A stretch of DNA of 64,000 nt from Lepidonotus clava (GCA_936440205.1 OW387138.1:55133526-55197525); one strand, 5' to 3'; counted from the stretch's first letter, positions 34,081 to 45,894 are shown. Program-made: numbers and translations. Notes: a model not told the origin generated them from the sequence alone.

Positions 34081-37000
34081 CCCCCACTCACGATTGGATT
34101 AAGGAATTTGGCTCCACAATCTGAAAATTTCGTTTGGAATTTCTTATTATATTACTTCTCGTGTTCTATCAAAAATGAGCCTATAAAAATCCGCCATACA
34201 AAGTTTAAATGCGCGACATAACCACCGACCGTTCATTCTTATTCATTTACCTTTAAAAAGGGCAACTTCAGGGCTACACTGGCCTTCCCACATTTGTGCA
34301 TATAATCTATAAACGCCGGTTGATATTGGTTTCCAAGCTCAACAAAAATAATACTCAGTTTCCTGACCTAATAAGAATAGATGAGGCTGAAGCGCAGAAG
34401 GAGTAGCCTATAGTGTGCACACAACTAGGGTAAAACAGGGTTGTATCGCTCACATTGGTAGGCCTATATCATTAGCGCATTTAGTTTTAATAGCCCTTAC
34501 ATATAGAAACAAAAGTTATATAAAATCAAAATAATTCATAATAATTAATCAAATGCGTAAAAACAGCGATAAAGCGTGATTTAACTTTATAACCTCTATG
34601 ATTAATCAATAATGAAGCAATTGTCTCCCATGATGTTGGGTACAACCCTTATCATGAAATGAAAGTAATATTTTTGAGAAATCTTATCACATATATCATA
34701 TCAATAATGGTTTTCCATCCCATGAAAGTGATGTCCAATAGGCCTATTTCTAAAAAAAAATAGGGTTAGTTCAACCAAACTTGTAGCTTAAAATTTTAAG
34801 GGCGTATTTCCAAAAAGCAAATATGATTTAAGCCTGTTTTAAACCAGATTTCTTAAACTCGCTTGTGAGACTCGTGTAAGCATTATAAGGCAAAAATAAT
34901 TTGGTCCCAACGTTAACCTTTCCCAACCTAGCTACTGAACTCAGTAACAGAATAAAACACGCTAACTAATACAATTCACAAGTTATAGCCTCATAAACCT
35001 ATTCTAAATTTGTATATTTCGCCCTATTTATTGTTTACCATTTCAACTAGAACTCTCCACCTTAACTTTGTTTTAAGGTCCTTCATGGGCAGATCCGGGG
35101 GGGGGGGGGGGGGGCCGACGGGCTTTGCCCCCCCCCCTCTATAAATTCCTGGGTCCACCCCTGCAACCCCCCTGACCGGCCCGTGGGCCATCTGGTCATT
35201 TTAACACCATTATTACAAATAAAACTTCCGAAAAAAATGAAAATTTAGAGTGGTAGGAGCTAATCGAGTGCATCAAGTTCGATTAGATCCTACCACCCAG
35301 GTCTGGCGAACTCATCTGTGCCATATTCAGTTCATTGCATTTCATCGTTGGTTGCACAACCAGACCCACTAACCTACAGAGTTTGCGACATATATATACC
35401 GTGGGTGTAATCGGGGCAACCAGAAAGGTGTTTACCAAAAAGAGACACTTTGTAGCTTCGGTCCTTGTGTTTCAGTGGGTTTTCCGATTTGGAAAACAAG
35501 CAATACCACAAGTTATTAATTTTGATCGCCCTCAATTGTCACTGATGTGTCTCTATCAACTTCAATTTACATTGCCCGTCATCGTTTTCCCCAACGTAGT
35601 TTCGACGTATTTGGTCCTGCGACCGGAAGGACCTCTAGACGGCTTTTCGCTGGTTTCCGACGTCATCGTATTATTGAACCCGGTGGATTTTTGGCTACCA
35701 GCTATCTCTCCCGGCCCCGGGTTCGAATCCCCTTCATGCCTTACGTTTTTCGTTCATCCATCAGACTTGTATTATCAAATTAATGATAAGGATAGGACTA
35801 CTCTGAACCCTAATCATCATGTCAAGAGAGGAGGTTGATTGTTAACTTATTTTAAACAGGATCGGGATGTTACGCTTTTTAAAGGAGAACTCTCCATTTG
35901 TAATCGAAAAGTTGTTAAATCAAAAAGACCCTAAAAAAAATTAAAACCTGCTCGAACCCGCTCGAACCCGCCCTCTCCTCAACTACTACTTTTAAACATG
36001 ATAGTCCTAATGGTAATGAGACTGATCCGGCTTAAATTCCGAATATTATAAATTTATTATATATACTTCTTGCAAACATTCTAAATAACCTTCTTTCCCG
36101 ATCTTAGCATCTGAATAAACAGGAGACACTGGGCATCACACTTCATTTAAATTAATTGTCTCAGTTAAATATGACCATTAGTTAACAAGTTCCATGTACT
36201 TTTTAAGTAACATGACAGAAAGCATTTTCGCGATTCTGCAGCTATCCCTGGCTCCCCTGTTCCCTTGTGCATAACATTTCCTAATAAACCAGGTCCATTC
36301 CTAACGGCGGCAAAGTTTGGAAGCGTCCATCATGGCCGGCCTTAATCCATTAACACCCATAAGTACCCGGAAGCACCCCATCTAATCTGTACCCCCCTCT
36401 GACATCTGACAAGGGCAGGGGCACAATCTTGGTAATCACATAACTCACACCAAACCCACTCAAGAGCGACACAGGTATCATGCTGGGTGTCATCTGACGG
36501 ACTCCCCGCCATTAATCAGGGGTTAGTTATCGAGTTAACACGGGCCAGAGTTGCCCCATGCAGGGAACCTGCTGGGTCGGGCACTTCCATACCCAACCTA
36601 CGTTCGCCTGCAAAGCACATGTAGCTAAATCTTTGACAGGCCTATTTCACCCTACCATCCATCGCCCCTCCCACCCGGAAAACCATTTACCCTTACCATC
36701 CATAGATGGAGTATTAAAAGTGTTTGAAATTAACTTCTTTTGAAGTCATCCGTGAGAGATGAGATTCATTAAAAATTCATTAAACATTTTCTGTATGGAT
36801 AAAAGGTACCTCCCGGCCTATATAACTACCCTAAATAATTCACCTTAAACTGGGTCTAAGCTGGTTAGATATAAAGCCGACCTTAAGGTTTGAGACTAAT
36901 TTCAGCCAGTCCAGACTTAAATCGGCCTGAACTCCATATAAACCACCTGCAAATAAAACCTATAAATATCAGGCAGTAATGGCATTTACAGGCTTTCTCA

Positions 37001-37285
37001 CTTCTCATCCACAAGTTAAGGAACCCCATGCCAACAATTCATTTTGAAGTCTGCCTTCCAATTCAATTAGAACAAGCCGACACCCTAACCAACGAAAGCT
37101 TACTAGCAAGCATACGCCTAAGCTTATACTCTTCGCACGGCTTTTCTTTTGGCATTAACGTAAGGTTTCTGCACGGAGGTCAAAACCTTTAGATCCCAGG
37201 TGCACGTGGCGACTGTCTGTCTACTCCTTCGCGTGACTGGGAAAAAGTAATAAAAGACTAGAGCGGTCTCTAGCCTGCATCAGAC
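34081..37285. other. Left non-coding arm of the 21-kb element
   Basis: About 3.2 kb without a convincing gene. It holds a G/C-homopolymer MITE remnant ending in GGGTCCACCCCTGC (35096-35165), a long-armed hairpin (35251-35295) and a 167-codon frame at 35335-35838 of poor coding character. Just upstream of the envelope gene, TAATAAAAG at ~37249 could be a weak TATA element. Confidence 0.5.
35251..35295. repeat. Perfect-but-one hairpin, 17-bp arms
   Basis: Arms TGGTAGGAGCTAATCGA and TCGATTAGATCCTACCA are complementary with a single mismatch, around an 11-base loop. Could be a recombination scar, a microRNA-like fold or a tiny foldback element. Confidence 0.8.
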
Positions 37286-39148
37286 ATGGCTCCAACAGTA
37301 TTCATACTCCTCCTTCGTGGACTCTTTATCCTGGGCACTGTCTCAGCTAAGCCATGCCTATGCACCAGTACGGTAAACCGTTTTCGTACCAACTATGGTG
37401 TAGTATTCGAGAGTAAACCGTCCATCCACATAGGTAATGAGTACTTCACTACCGAAGTCGATATCATTTTACCACTTCCTCCTTCTCCCAAACAGGCAGC
37501 CGCACTAAATTGTAGACACGGCGCTACCCTGGCAGCCGGTTCAATGGAACAGTGTCGAAAAATCCAACTTATGTTGAATAACATAACATCTATTGGGAAG
37601 ACTATAGCAGCGAAGGTCACCAACGGACTCCGGGAAGTGCAATCAATTTTGGAATCGACGGCCCAGCCAACACCTCCATCAGCCAAATCCAGGAAGCAGC
37701 GGGCTCTGATTCCAGAAATCGGCAAGTTCTCCGAGACTTTATTTGGAACGGCCACACTCGATGACTTGAAGCAACAGACTCGTGCTGACCAGGTAAATGC
37801 CGATGAAATTGGCTTCCTCGATGGCAAAATAAATGCAGTCCTAAAGGTAGTTGACTCCACTTTGGAAATCCAACTCCAGGCCATCATAGAGAACACTCAT
37901 TCCATATACAATTTGTCCCGAGGACTCCAGGCTTACATTAGTAACCGGGAATTGATGGTCAGGTTGATGCAAGATTTGCAAGAATTGCGTCTACTGGATT
38001 TTAAACTGGACTATTCCCTTGATGTCTTGCTACAGGCTATTCGCGACCTAACGGAGAACAGGCTGAGTAACTCTTTGATATCGGAGACTGATATGAGGAA
38101 GATTCGGTACCTTTTCCTTTCCAAGTCCAATCGTTCAAATATTTATATTCCAAACACTCGCGACATGTATAGAAGTGTAACTGTTTTAGTCCCCCCGGTT
38201 TTACAGCGAAATGTTCTGAAAACTATTTTGAAGATTCCCGTTATTTCCTTAGACAAAATATTCAAGGTTCTAAAAGTGAACACCTTCCCTCTAGCCTTCC
38301 ATGGGCATTATACTCGCCTCTCCAACACACCGGCTTATTTATTGGTGTCCGCAACCCAATACACGGTATCCTCCAACCCAGATCTGGATAATTGCCATTC
38401 TCCGTTTTGTCATTATGACCTACCAATTCGCAGGCTTTCTCCCTCGTCGTGCCTCATTTCTATCTATCTACGTGATCATGAGTCTGTCAAACTTTATTGT
38501 GATTTCAAAATACTCATTCAGTCTAATTTCAGAAGGTCGAACATCCAAGTCATTGCAACAGGGACCTATTTGTTCTCTCACATAGACGAGGTCGTTGTGC
38601 GCTGCCCCAACCGAACAACAACCCATCCTGGATGTGAATCGTGCGTTCGTGCCTTTGAATGTGGTTGTTCTGTGTCCGCCAAAGAATGGGAAATTCCAGT
38701 CTCAAGTGTTAACTGTTTGCCTTCTACAGCAGGCCCCTTAAGAACAGTTTTCCCCGTCAACCTTGCTAGTCTTCAACACCTCAACCTGTCACTTAGCCGA
38801 CTTGTGAACCCGGATTTTTCGTACGATAAACCATTCCCAATTTTACCTCTTAGCCCGCAAATGCGAGTCCGCCAAGAGGATATTTTTAAGCGAGCAAAAG
38901 ACAATTTCCTTTCCCTCCATACATACATGAAAGAGATTCGACTGAATGAGGTCGTATACAAGAAACTTCGTGGTGACTTGCATCTTCCCCACGTACCATT
39001 CCTCCCCCCCAGTGTGCACGGTACTGTTTACCTGTTGAACATTGGACTTACTTTTATAATGGTACCAGCACTTTTTGTTTTCATCTCAATTCTGTATTTC
39101 AGACAACGTAGGATTCAAAGCGCATGCAGACGCTTGACTTTAAATTGA
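37286..39148 (+). CDS. env: F-type (errantivirus/baculovirus-F-like) envelope glycoprotein, fossil viral-type gene, looks whole
   Basis: A single 620-codon frame. Residues 1-21 form a signal peptide (hydrophobic FILLLRGLFILG, cleavage near SA-KP). Residues 136-139, RKQR, form a furin-type site, followed by a fusion-peptide-like ALIPEIGKFSETLFGTAT. This FGT-type start after a basic cleavage site is characteristic of Env of errantivirus-like LTR elements and of baculovirus F. A long helical, heptad-like region follows (~158-255). The C-terminal ectodomain has clustered cysteines (~440-477) and several N-X-S/T sites (e.g. near 99, 209, 282, 442, 500). A membrane anchor spans ~580-604 with a short basic tail. 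Length is normal for the group. No pol or gag genes accompany it; its neighbours are DNA-transposon genes. The start is the first ATG after the TATA-like element and opens the signal peptide. I infer capture of an envelope gene by a CACTA-type element; direction of transfer is unknown. Confidence 0.82.
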   Translation: MAPTVFILLLRGLFILGTVSAKPCLCTSTVNRFRTNYGVVFESKPSIHIGNEYFTTEVDIILPLPPSPKQAAALNCRHGATLAAGSMEQCRKIQLMLNNITSIGKTIAAKVTNGLREVQSILESTAQPTPPSAKSRKQRALIPEIGKFSETLFGTATLDDLKQQTRADQVNADEIGFLDGKINAVLKVVDSTLEIQLQAIIENTHSIYNLSRGLQAYISNRELMVRLMQDLQELRLLDFKLDYSLDVLLQAIRDLTENRLSNSLISETDMRKIRYLFLSKSNRSNIYIPNTRDMYRSVTVLVPPVLQRNVLKTILKIPVISLDKIFKVLKVNTFPLAFHGHYTRLSNTPAYLLVSATQYTVSSNPDLDNCHSPFCHYDLPIRRLSPSSCLISIYLRDHESVKLYCDFKILIQSNFRRSNIQVIATGTYLFSHIDEVVVRCPNRTTTHPGCESCVRAFECGCSVSAKEWEIPVSSVNCLPSTAGPLRTVFPVNLASLQHLNLSLSRLVNPDFSYDKPFPILPLSPQMRVRQEDIFKRAKDNFLSLHTYMKEIRLNEVVYKKLRGDLHLPHVPFLPPSVHGTVYLLNIGLTFIMVPALFVFISILYFRQRRIQSACRRLTLN

Positions 39149-39563
39149 GTTGGTTATATATACATTAGCTATTAACTCTTCCTTTTATTGCAGCTCAAAA
39201 GTTATCAGTTCTCATTCATGTTCGATTTTTGTTGTTTAGAATATATACTCGCCCTCATAATTTCGTCACACATGTACAGCTGCAATTCATTCACATTATC
39301 CTCATGAATTCCCATTTATAATTAGTCACAGCCACATAAGACTACACACGTTCATGATATCAAAATGTTTTATTGTTATGCATGCGGAAAAGGTTTTATG
39401 ATGTCCACGTGTCAACGTTTCGCCTATTTTCCCATAATTGTATTTACTGACCATACACTAAAGTACATATGTAACTCGAAAGCTTCGTGAACATATGCAT
39501 TTCACAATTAAAATTTTCCCATATCTACTTCAAACATATCGTACACTTTTATATAACTGTTCA

Positions 39564-40244
39564 TCACACCCAAGAGTCTACGTCAGGCATGCAGCCCAGT
39601 TTTTCGGCTGGGAGTAGTTCTTGGGCCATGTTGTTCCTGTTGTTTATCAGGCAAACGCTCGCTCTACAAAGTCTGTGCCTGAAAAATTTGTTCAGGCGCA
39701 CGCGCTCCGTACGAGGAATCTTGACTTCTTGCGGGAGTTCCAACGTCAAGGGTTCGTCACTGCCATTCAGATGGACCGTGAGTGGGCCCGACCAGGCGAC
39801 GGTCAGGGCCTTGGACAGGATGCTCGGTCTATGGATGATCATTCGTGGGCAGGCAGCACTTCCTACGGCTTCCATTTCGGCGGGAATGGGAGCCAGTGGA
39901 AATAGGAGCGTTTCCCATCGGCAGTAGATTCTCAGACAGCACTGCACTGTAGCCCTCCGACGTTGACCCTGCGCCAACGAGCGACAGCCTGCTGCCAATT
40001 TCCAGAAGATACCGATAAATTTCCACCCCAGGTATATCACTAACAAGAGAAGCAGCCACTGATGGTCGGATTGGTCCGCGGGTTGGAGGTGACTAGGTCT
40101 CAGCACTGGCCTTTCCTCCCGAACAAGACGCAGACGCAGACTTGCGTTTAACAGTCGCTCGATGTCCATGGCCATCAAGTGGCTGTTCTGAACCAGTGTA
40201 TAGTACAGGTACATACTTATACCCCCCACCCCACACGACATCAC
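39564..40244 (-). CDS. Single-pass membrane protein, 226 aa, unknown family
   Basis: An uninterrupted minus-strand frame convergent with the envelope gene. One strong membrane segment (WLLLLLVIYLGWKFIGIFW, residues ~63-81) is followed by a ~120-residue domain and preceded by a ~60-residue N-terminal part without a clear signal peptide. After the membrane segment the pattern (VQCCLRIYCRWETLLFPLAP.., ending RLNKFFRHRLCRASVCLI) loosely follows the soluble domain of the 46-kb and 29.5-kb membrane proteins (FRVYLLVSG..FPG.., ending FFLRRLL..LV). That suggests a third, diverged paralogue, but by-eye similarity is weak. Lacking an obvious TATA box, it may start at an internal Met. A function in membrane association or in assembly with the envelope protein is guesswork. 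Confidence 0.55.
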   Translation of the reverse strand: MMSCGVGGISMYLYYTLVQNSHLMAMDIERLLNASLRLRLVREERPVLRPSHLQPADQSDHQWLLLLLVIYLGWKFIGIFWKLAAGCRSLAQGQRRRATVQCCLRIYCRWETLLFPLAPIPAEMEAVGSAACPRMIIHRPSILSKALTVAWSGPLTVHLNGSDEPLTLELPQEVKIPRTERVRLNKFFRHRLCRASVCLINNRNNMAQELLPAEKLGCMPDVDSWV

Positions 40245-40389
40245 AACCCCCCAGGTACTGTAAGGGCTTTGTCTAGTCTTTAGCGAAAAGTTAACCCTCG
40301 GTCGACAACTTAAACGCTAGGTAAGGTACAACTAAAACGATTTCTTCTAGCCGGGGGCTTCACAAGTTTTTACACTGGGTAGTGCGAAG

Positions 40390-40873
40390 CACGTCTAATA
40401 GGCCGCTATTTTCTTCAGAGAGCCGATCGACAGGGGGTTCATCTGAAATGACTTCTGTCGCGTTTGACACCGGGACACGCGTCTGTGATGACCGCGTCCA
40501 CCTGTTGGCCATCTGAGGCGGCGCATGTCAACTAGCTTCTGTGTCAGGTCCCTCACAGGAGTACCGCGGCACGCGGCCCGCAGGGTAGTCTTAACACTTC
40601 TTGACACGTAACAGGCCTCACAAGGGGCGGCGGTGAGGGTGTCGCTGATACCCCATGTACTCCCCGTCACGGCTAGCACGTAACTTATGGTAAAAGTCTC
40701 TCTTACCCTGTCCACACCCCGTCACGTCTACCACGTAACTTATGTTCAAAGTCTTGCCTCATCGATAAAAGATCGCTTTCACCAGATCATGTATCCACAG
40801 GAGGGCCTGCCCGGCATGTATAAATACGGCGTGGCATATGGCTATATAGATCACTTGAAAACTTGCTGCCACC
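40390..40873 (+). promoter_or_regulatory. Promoter region of the accessory gene, TATA at 40819-40826
   Basis: GTATAAATAC lies 55 bp before the ATG. Upstream are direct repeats of CACGTAACTTATGKT (near 40676 and 40730) and a block with GACCGCGTCCA, GGCGGCGCATGTCAACTAGC and GGGGCGGCGGT. The same block recurs at 59890-60360 in front of the decayed paralogue, where part of it is tandemly doubled, so it is conserved regulatory sequence of the family. Confidence 0.6.
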
Positions 40874-43800
40874 ATGAACGGGTCAACTGATTATAGTGAC
40901 GCTGTTCTGTCAAACCCGTCTACGAGCTCATGCAGGATCTTGACCAGCAGCCCCAAACCGGGTGGCGAGAAAATAACCGATCATGATTCATCAGCAGGCG
41001 TAGGTACTCTGCTGTTGGATATGTCTGAGGATGCGCGTCAGTATGGGTCTCAGAATGGGTTTCCGGATCTCTCTGCGGATCAGTCTCTTCACGACTCCCT
41101 GTACGCGGAAGAGGGATCCACCCTCAACGACGTGGACCTTAGCCTTGGTGGTTCCCAAGGCGGTACTGCATCCGCATCGTCGTCCACGCCCTCCACGCCC
41201 TCCACGCCCTCCACGCCCTCCACGCCCTCCACGCCCTCCACGCCCTCCGGATCCACGCCCTGGGGGATGACGCCCTCCACGTCGCAATCCCATCCATGGT
41301 TCCCCAGCTCCACGTCCAGAACGTCGTCCACGCCCGGACCCTTGACATCGCAAGGGTCGTTCTCGTCGACGACGTCCCAAAGGTCGTTCACGCCCGGGCC
41401 CTTGACATCGCAAGGGTCGTTCTCGTCGACGACGTCCCAAAGGTCGTTCACGCCCGAATACTCGTCCTCGTCCGGCCCCTCCACGTCTACAGCTGAACCG
41501 TCCATGGCCCATTTGCTGGCCAGGATGGAGGAGCTGGAGAAGAAGTGCCGAAGGGCGGAGGCTGAAGCGGCTGCGGCAAAGGCCCAGGTGGAGGTGCTCG
41601 TGAACCAAGCGAAGCCAGCTGCAGCTGACAAACCACCCAAACCACGCAATGAAATATGTGTAAGTTCTAAAGTTTGTTTTTACAGCTTATAATTAACTAA
41701 TAATCTCACCTTGAAAACGTTACCGTTTAATATAGTTCTCGGTTTGTTTAGAAATGATCTCATTCCTAGTATAGCCCTGATGTTCTTCTCTTTTGCCGCG
41801 CCGCCAGGGAACATCCCGGAAAACAACGAAAATCCGTAATGATTTCGTACACTGACATATAGTTAGAAGTCCACTATTAATTATTGGCTTATTATATTGT
41901 TTGTAGGAACTCGTTCGTTCGGCCTACAAGGCCAAGAGAGGTGAGCCTGCTTGGGGATTCAACCTGAACCCTGGGTAAGTTGATTACGTCATAACAACAT
42001 GAATAGTACAGAAAATAATATTGTTTTTAAGTAAGCAATGGGTAATGTGTTCCTGAACAACAGAAGCTGCAGCTGAATATAAGTTTTGCTGTTTTTTTTT
42101 TTCATGTTAATAGAGTCATAGAGCACTTGACGTGATGCCGATGAATTGAACAATATAAATATATTCCAACATTCAGGGCGGGGATCAAACACCCGGATAA
42201 CGTTGCGATCATCAAGGCCGTTGTTGACAACGTGTGCCTGGGGCCAGATACCCCCAGAGAAGAGGTGTTAGGTAAGTCCCATAGGTAGCAAGTTTCTTTG
42301 TTAACTAACCTGCAGCTGTACATTTCATGCATCTAATGTCCATGATTCCAAAGTATTGGTCCTTCAATTAACACAAATTTTAACATGCTTGAAATGCTGG
42401 AAATCTGTTTTTAGTGTCTAAATAGGCTCCACTTACATTGTAAATTGTTACTTTTATAATTTAAGTTATCCTCCCAGTCATCTGAAAAAAAACGTAAGTT
42501 CTATTATCTGGACAAAGAAATATAATACCGGTGTAATGATGGTTTTAATTCCTGAATAATATGTTGACCCTCACTTTGCATTTTTAACATGTATTCCCTT
42601 GATTTATTGCCTTTATATTGCCTTTGTCTACTTAATGGCTCCAGTTTTAAGCATACTTCATGTCCTTCCTCTTTTTCTAGCTGCTGCCAACACCTACTTC
42701 AAGACCCTCCAAAGCAGGGCCAACAGAATCCGGAAGAACCGAATGAAGGCTGACAATGAGAAGGCTATCATCCGTCACCACGTGAACGAGGTAAATACAT
42801 TTTTGTTACAGACTTCCTCTATAGACCACAAAAGTCTGACGTCACGGACCCCTCCCGCAACACGTGTTGGGCCTAAACCTTTTACGACCGGCCCCGGTAA
42901 CCCTACACCCCCGGTCACCGGCCCGGCCCGCCCTGGAGGGGGCACCGATAACACCCGGCTGGACCGCGGTCACCCGTACACACAGACAATAACATTGCCT
43001 ATAACTTTAATATTTATTAACTCTTTTTCTTTTCAAGTATATCATAATGCACATTGATAGTTCCCCTATGAAAATACATGTTTTCATAAGTTTGCGAGCA
43101 TTATTAGTGGATATAGCAAATCTGACAGCTGGGTCCTACTAAAGTTCATAGAGGGGACCCCCGGCCCAGCCCGGCTCATGTTTAGGCACGGGAGCAGCGT
43201 GCAGTGACCGTTAGGGGCCCGCCTGACATCATGGCTTTTGCGGACTATTGTTCTCAACATTGTTTGACGTAGTTCGATTCAGGCAGGCCGAAATTTTACA
43301 CTTTTCAAGTGCAAAGCCGAGGAGAAAGAGTAATGTCTATGGTCTATGCCCAGTCTGTCCACTCCTTGGGTGGAAGGATACGCATCATTGTTCTAAAAAA
43401 CGCGAAGAAAGGGTCTATTTTGACAACATTCACATGTCCTTGTTTCTAGAAAAAAGGTTACTTTTTCATCCCAAATATCCATGATATGAAAATAAGGGTC
43501 TTTTTTTCCTGGGAAATATGAAATTTCACGAAAAAAGGGTATTTCTTGGCCACAAAATGTCTGCATTTTGAAGAATAAGGGGTCGATTTTTTGGTATAAA
43601 TGTCAGTGGAAAGGGGTTGTTTTCTATTTTGAAGAACGATGATATGTCCTACTTTGATATCTGAGTAGACAGACTGGGGTTCTATGGTATAGGGGGTGTG
43701 ACTTCCCGGGGACCCACTCGGTTCAAAAAGGGGTATACGTACGAACTGCGGTCGGAACTATACCGGGAAGCTGTGAATCGGCAATTTGGCTTAAAACAGG

Positions 43801-44539
43801 GGGCCCGGCTGTGAAATGATCTTATGGTTGTAACACTGAAACTTGGGAAACAATTATAATTTTTTTACATTATGAATTTTTATAGAGCACTGTAACCTTA
43901 CTTGCTTCCTTGGACAATAATCTTGACATACAATTAGAATGGATATGACACAATTAATTAAAAGTGCCTGTATGTTATAGAGACCAAGGATAAAGCAACG
44001 CTTTTGAAATTAACTGCAGTGACCAGCTTTTAAATTAAGGCAACTGAAATATTGAAAAACTTGTTTGTGTTTATTGGATGTTCTTGACCAAGTATGTCGT
44101 AACTGTATTAAAATAAAAAAGTGTCTTTTTAACTTTGCAGAAGCTCAGAAGACGGATAGTGGGGTTGGAAAATATCGTCACAACGTGGGACGAAGCTCGA
44201 AAGAATTCCGTGAGGCGCCTCCTCACCCCCGACTACACGAGCGACGAGGAGCGCGGACTTTATTTTCCGGTCGACAGAGACGGGAAGACGACCGAGCGAT
44301 ATCACCGCCGCGTCAAACCGCTCGTGTGGGAGAGCGATGAGCTGAGTGCCTACAAAGCCCACCTGGACGAAATTGAGTTTAAAGAACTTAGCCGCTGTCA
44401 GCGGGGCGTTAGATTGGAAAAGAAGCGGAAAAATGTCCCCGACGATAATCCAAAACGCCAACAGCCTCCTCCCAACACCCCAGACTGGGCGGTGAAGCCC
44501 GCGTATCGGTCGGGTATCGCCGATGCACAGCCAATTTAA
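40874..44539 (+). CDS. Accessory coiled-coil protein of the transposon (5 exons, 485 aa)
   Basis: Exons 40874-41659, 41907-41974, 42177-42271, 42681-42790 and 44141-44539, all with GT/AG sites and matching phase, give 485 residues. The N-terminal third is Ser/Thr/Pro-rich with TPS repeats (~100-125) and two 25-residue repeats of the GPLTSQGSFSSTTSQRSFTP type. Around residues 210-250 an Ala/Glu/Lys heptad stretch (ARMEELEKKCRRAEAEAAAAKAQVE) is a likely coiled coil. The C-terminal half has VRSAYKAKRGEP, NTYFKTLQSRANRIRKNRM, RRLLTPDYTSDEE, RRVKPLVWESDELSAYKAHLD and a tail NTPDWAVKPAYRSG. The tail and the YTSDEE/PLVWESD motifs are conserved in the 60-63 kb paralogue, so they are under constraint. 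CACTA elements commonly encode a second, DNA-binding protein beside the transposase; this is a candidate for that role by position, not by recognised domain. Confidence 0.75.
42821..43248. mobile_element. Non-autonomous DNA element in intron 4
   Basis: Termini ATAGACCACAAAAGTCTGAC and the reverse complement ATAGTCCGCAAAAGCCATGA form ~24-bp imperfect inverted repeats around a GC-rich core of about 430 bp. Located in the long last intron of the accessory gene. Confidence 0.55.
43341..43687. mobile_element. Second MITE in intron 4
   Basis: Left end CTATGCCCAGTCTGTCCACTC pairs with right end GAGTAGACAGACTGGGGTTC. The interior is a series of short AAAAGGGTYTWTTT-like segments. About 350 bp; no clear target duplication. 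Confidence 0.55.
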
Positions 44540-45894
44540 CTTATTTCTAAAGGGTCTGTTTAAAGCTCTATTTTATGTGATGTTTATGTTTATCATCTTT
44601 ATGTTTTCTTTACACTACGTTTAATTGTATGGTCTGTGTCACGCTGTATGTTAGGTCTTTGTACTTTCTTCAATTGTATAGTCGTTTTATAAACTTTTAT
44701 CAAAGAACTTTGCGCTTCTTGTTTTGATTGTGGCATGCTCGATAAGCAGGGAAGTATTTCTATAGATATGTTGGTTGCCTAAGACTCGCCTTATATTAGT
44801 CTAAAACCGTACGCGTTATCCAGGTCCTTCTCATAAGTGAATCTTAAATTTATGAATACTTTTTATTTACGATACGAAACGCATTTAACTATAATGACCT
44901 GTCATTTTGTTGAAAACCCGAATGTGCTATTTCTTGAAGATAGACCACGAACTTGAAATCGATTACAATACAACACTTTTTTGATGAGTGTTATGGTACA
45001 AGGTCTCTACCATTAGAAGAGCAATGGAATGACACCTAGGCCTGTTATCAATAATAACATAAATCAATCATAAAAAGTGTATTTTAAACAAACATAAGCT
45101 CGATATACGATTTTTAAAATGATGCGACATGAATCATCTCTTCGTACTTATTTCGCAGTCATGAAAAAATAATGTTGCATGAAGCCGGTTTTAATTAAGA
45201 ACTGTTACTTCTTTTCTAGTGGATCCTTTTTAGTTAGATTCCATGCAGTAAGGTGCAAAAGTAATTTTTCAGAAATTTTATTATGATCAAATACATCGCT
45301 GCCAGTAGGACCTATCAAAATTTACAAGTGACCATGTAGTCTCCTGATGAACCCGAAATACTTTCTAGGATTTGTATGGCACGGTGACCTATATTCTTTC
45401 TGTGAGAGAATAAAAAAACCTCATGCATATAGTGTAACCCTTTAAAGTGGGAGTTCTCCGGGAGTTATGTATAGGTAACTTGGAGCTTCTGTGACATTGC
45501 AAAATTAATAATTTAAAAAACAAACAAGTCAATTTAGGTGTCGAGATTTATTAAGGGACGATAGCTTAATTAGCTATAGCCATAATTTCGGTTGGAGCCC
45601 GATCGCCAGATTGTGGCGTTAACCACATTTAATTCCACTACTAGTTTTGGTTGCAGACCTAGTTTAGCCTCAGGCCCCTAAATTAGGGGCCTGTCTCACA
45701 GATTACCTAAGGGGTTGACCCTAGCCCGAGCCAGAGTAAAAGCGCTCTTGTCAGCGTCATACTGCTCTTTCCAAAACCGAAATTTTATTTAGCTACAAAT
45801 TCAATTTATAACCATAACACTTGTATCAATTGACGCACGTTCGGCAGCATATTGGTAGTAAACACACAAAAATACAACATTTTTCACACAAGAC
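44540..45894. other. Convergent intergenic region with palindrome
   Basis: Lies between the 3' ends of the accessory gene (+) and the 46-kb membrane gene (-). No gene is seen. A minus-strand AATAAA lies near 45789-45784, about 105 bp past the stop of the membrane gene. Confidence 0.5.
45671..45693. repeat. Perfect 11-bp-arm palindrome
   Basis: CAGGCCCCTAA, one A, then TTAGGGGCCTG. Sits about 200 bp downstream of the membrane gene stop, after its poly(A) signal. Confidence 0.9.

Noticed and set aside
35700-35730. tRNA gene or tRNA-derived SINE (GGGTTCGAATCCCC box-B-like)
   Set aside because: No matching A box at the right distance, and the T-arm stem does not pair fully. The similar GGTTCGAAACCC at ~54990 fails the same test.
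35335-35838. 167-codon frame as a gene
   Set aside because: No domain, no promoter, poor coding character, and a second overlapping frame of equal quality; lies in the repeat-rich left arm.
41031-41650. Long antisense and alternative frames across the Thr/Pro/Ser repeat of the accessory gene
   Set aside because: Products of the triplet repeat; the plus-strand frame has matching splice sites and a paralogue.
42000-42180. Intronic minus-strand frames around 42.0-42.3 kb
   Set aside because: They overlap the accessory-gene exon at 42177-42271 and its flanking intron, with no motif of their own.
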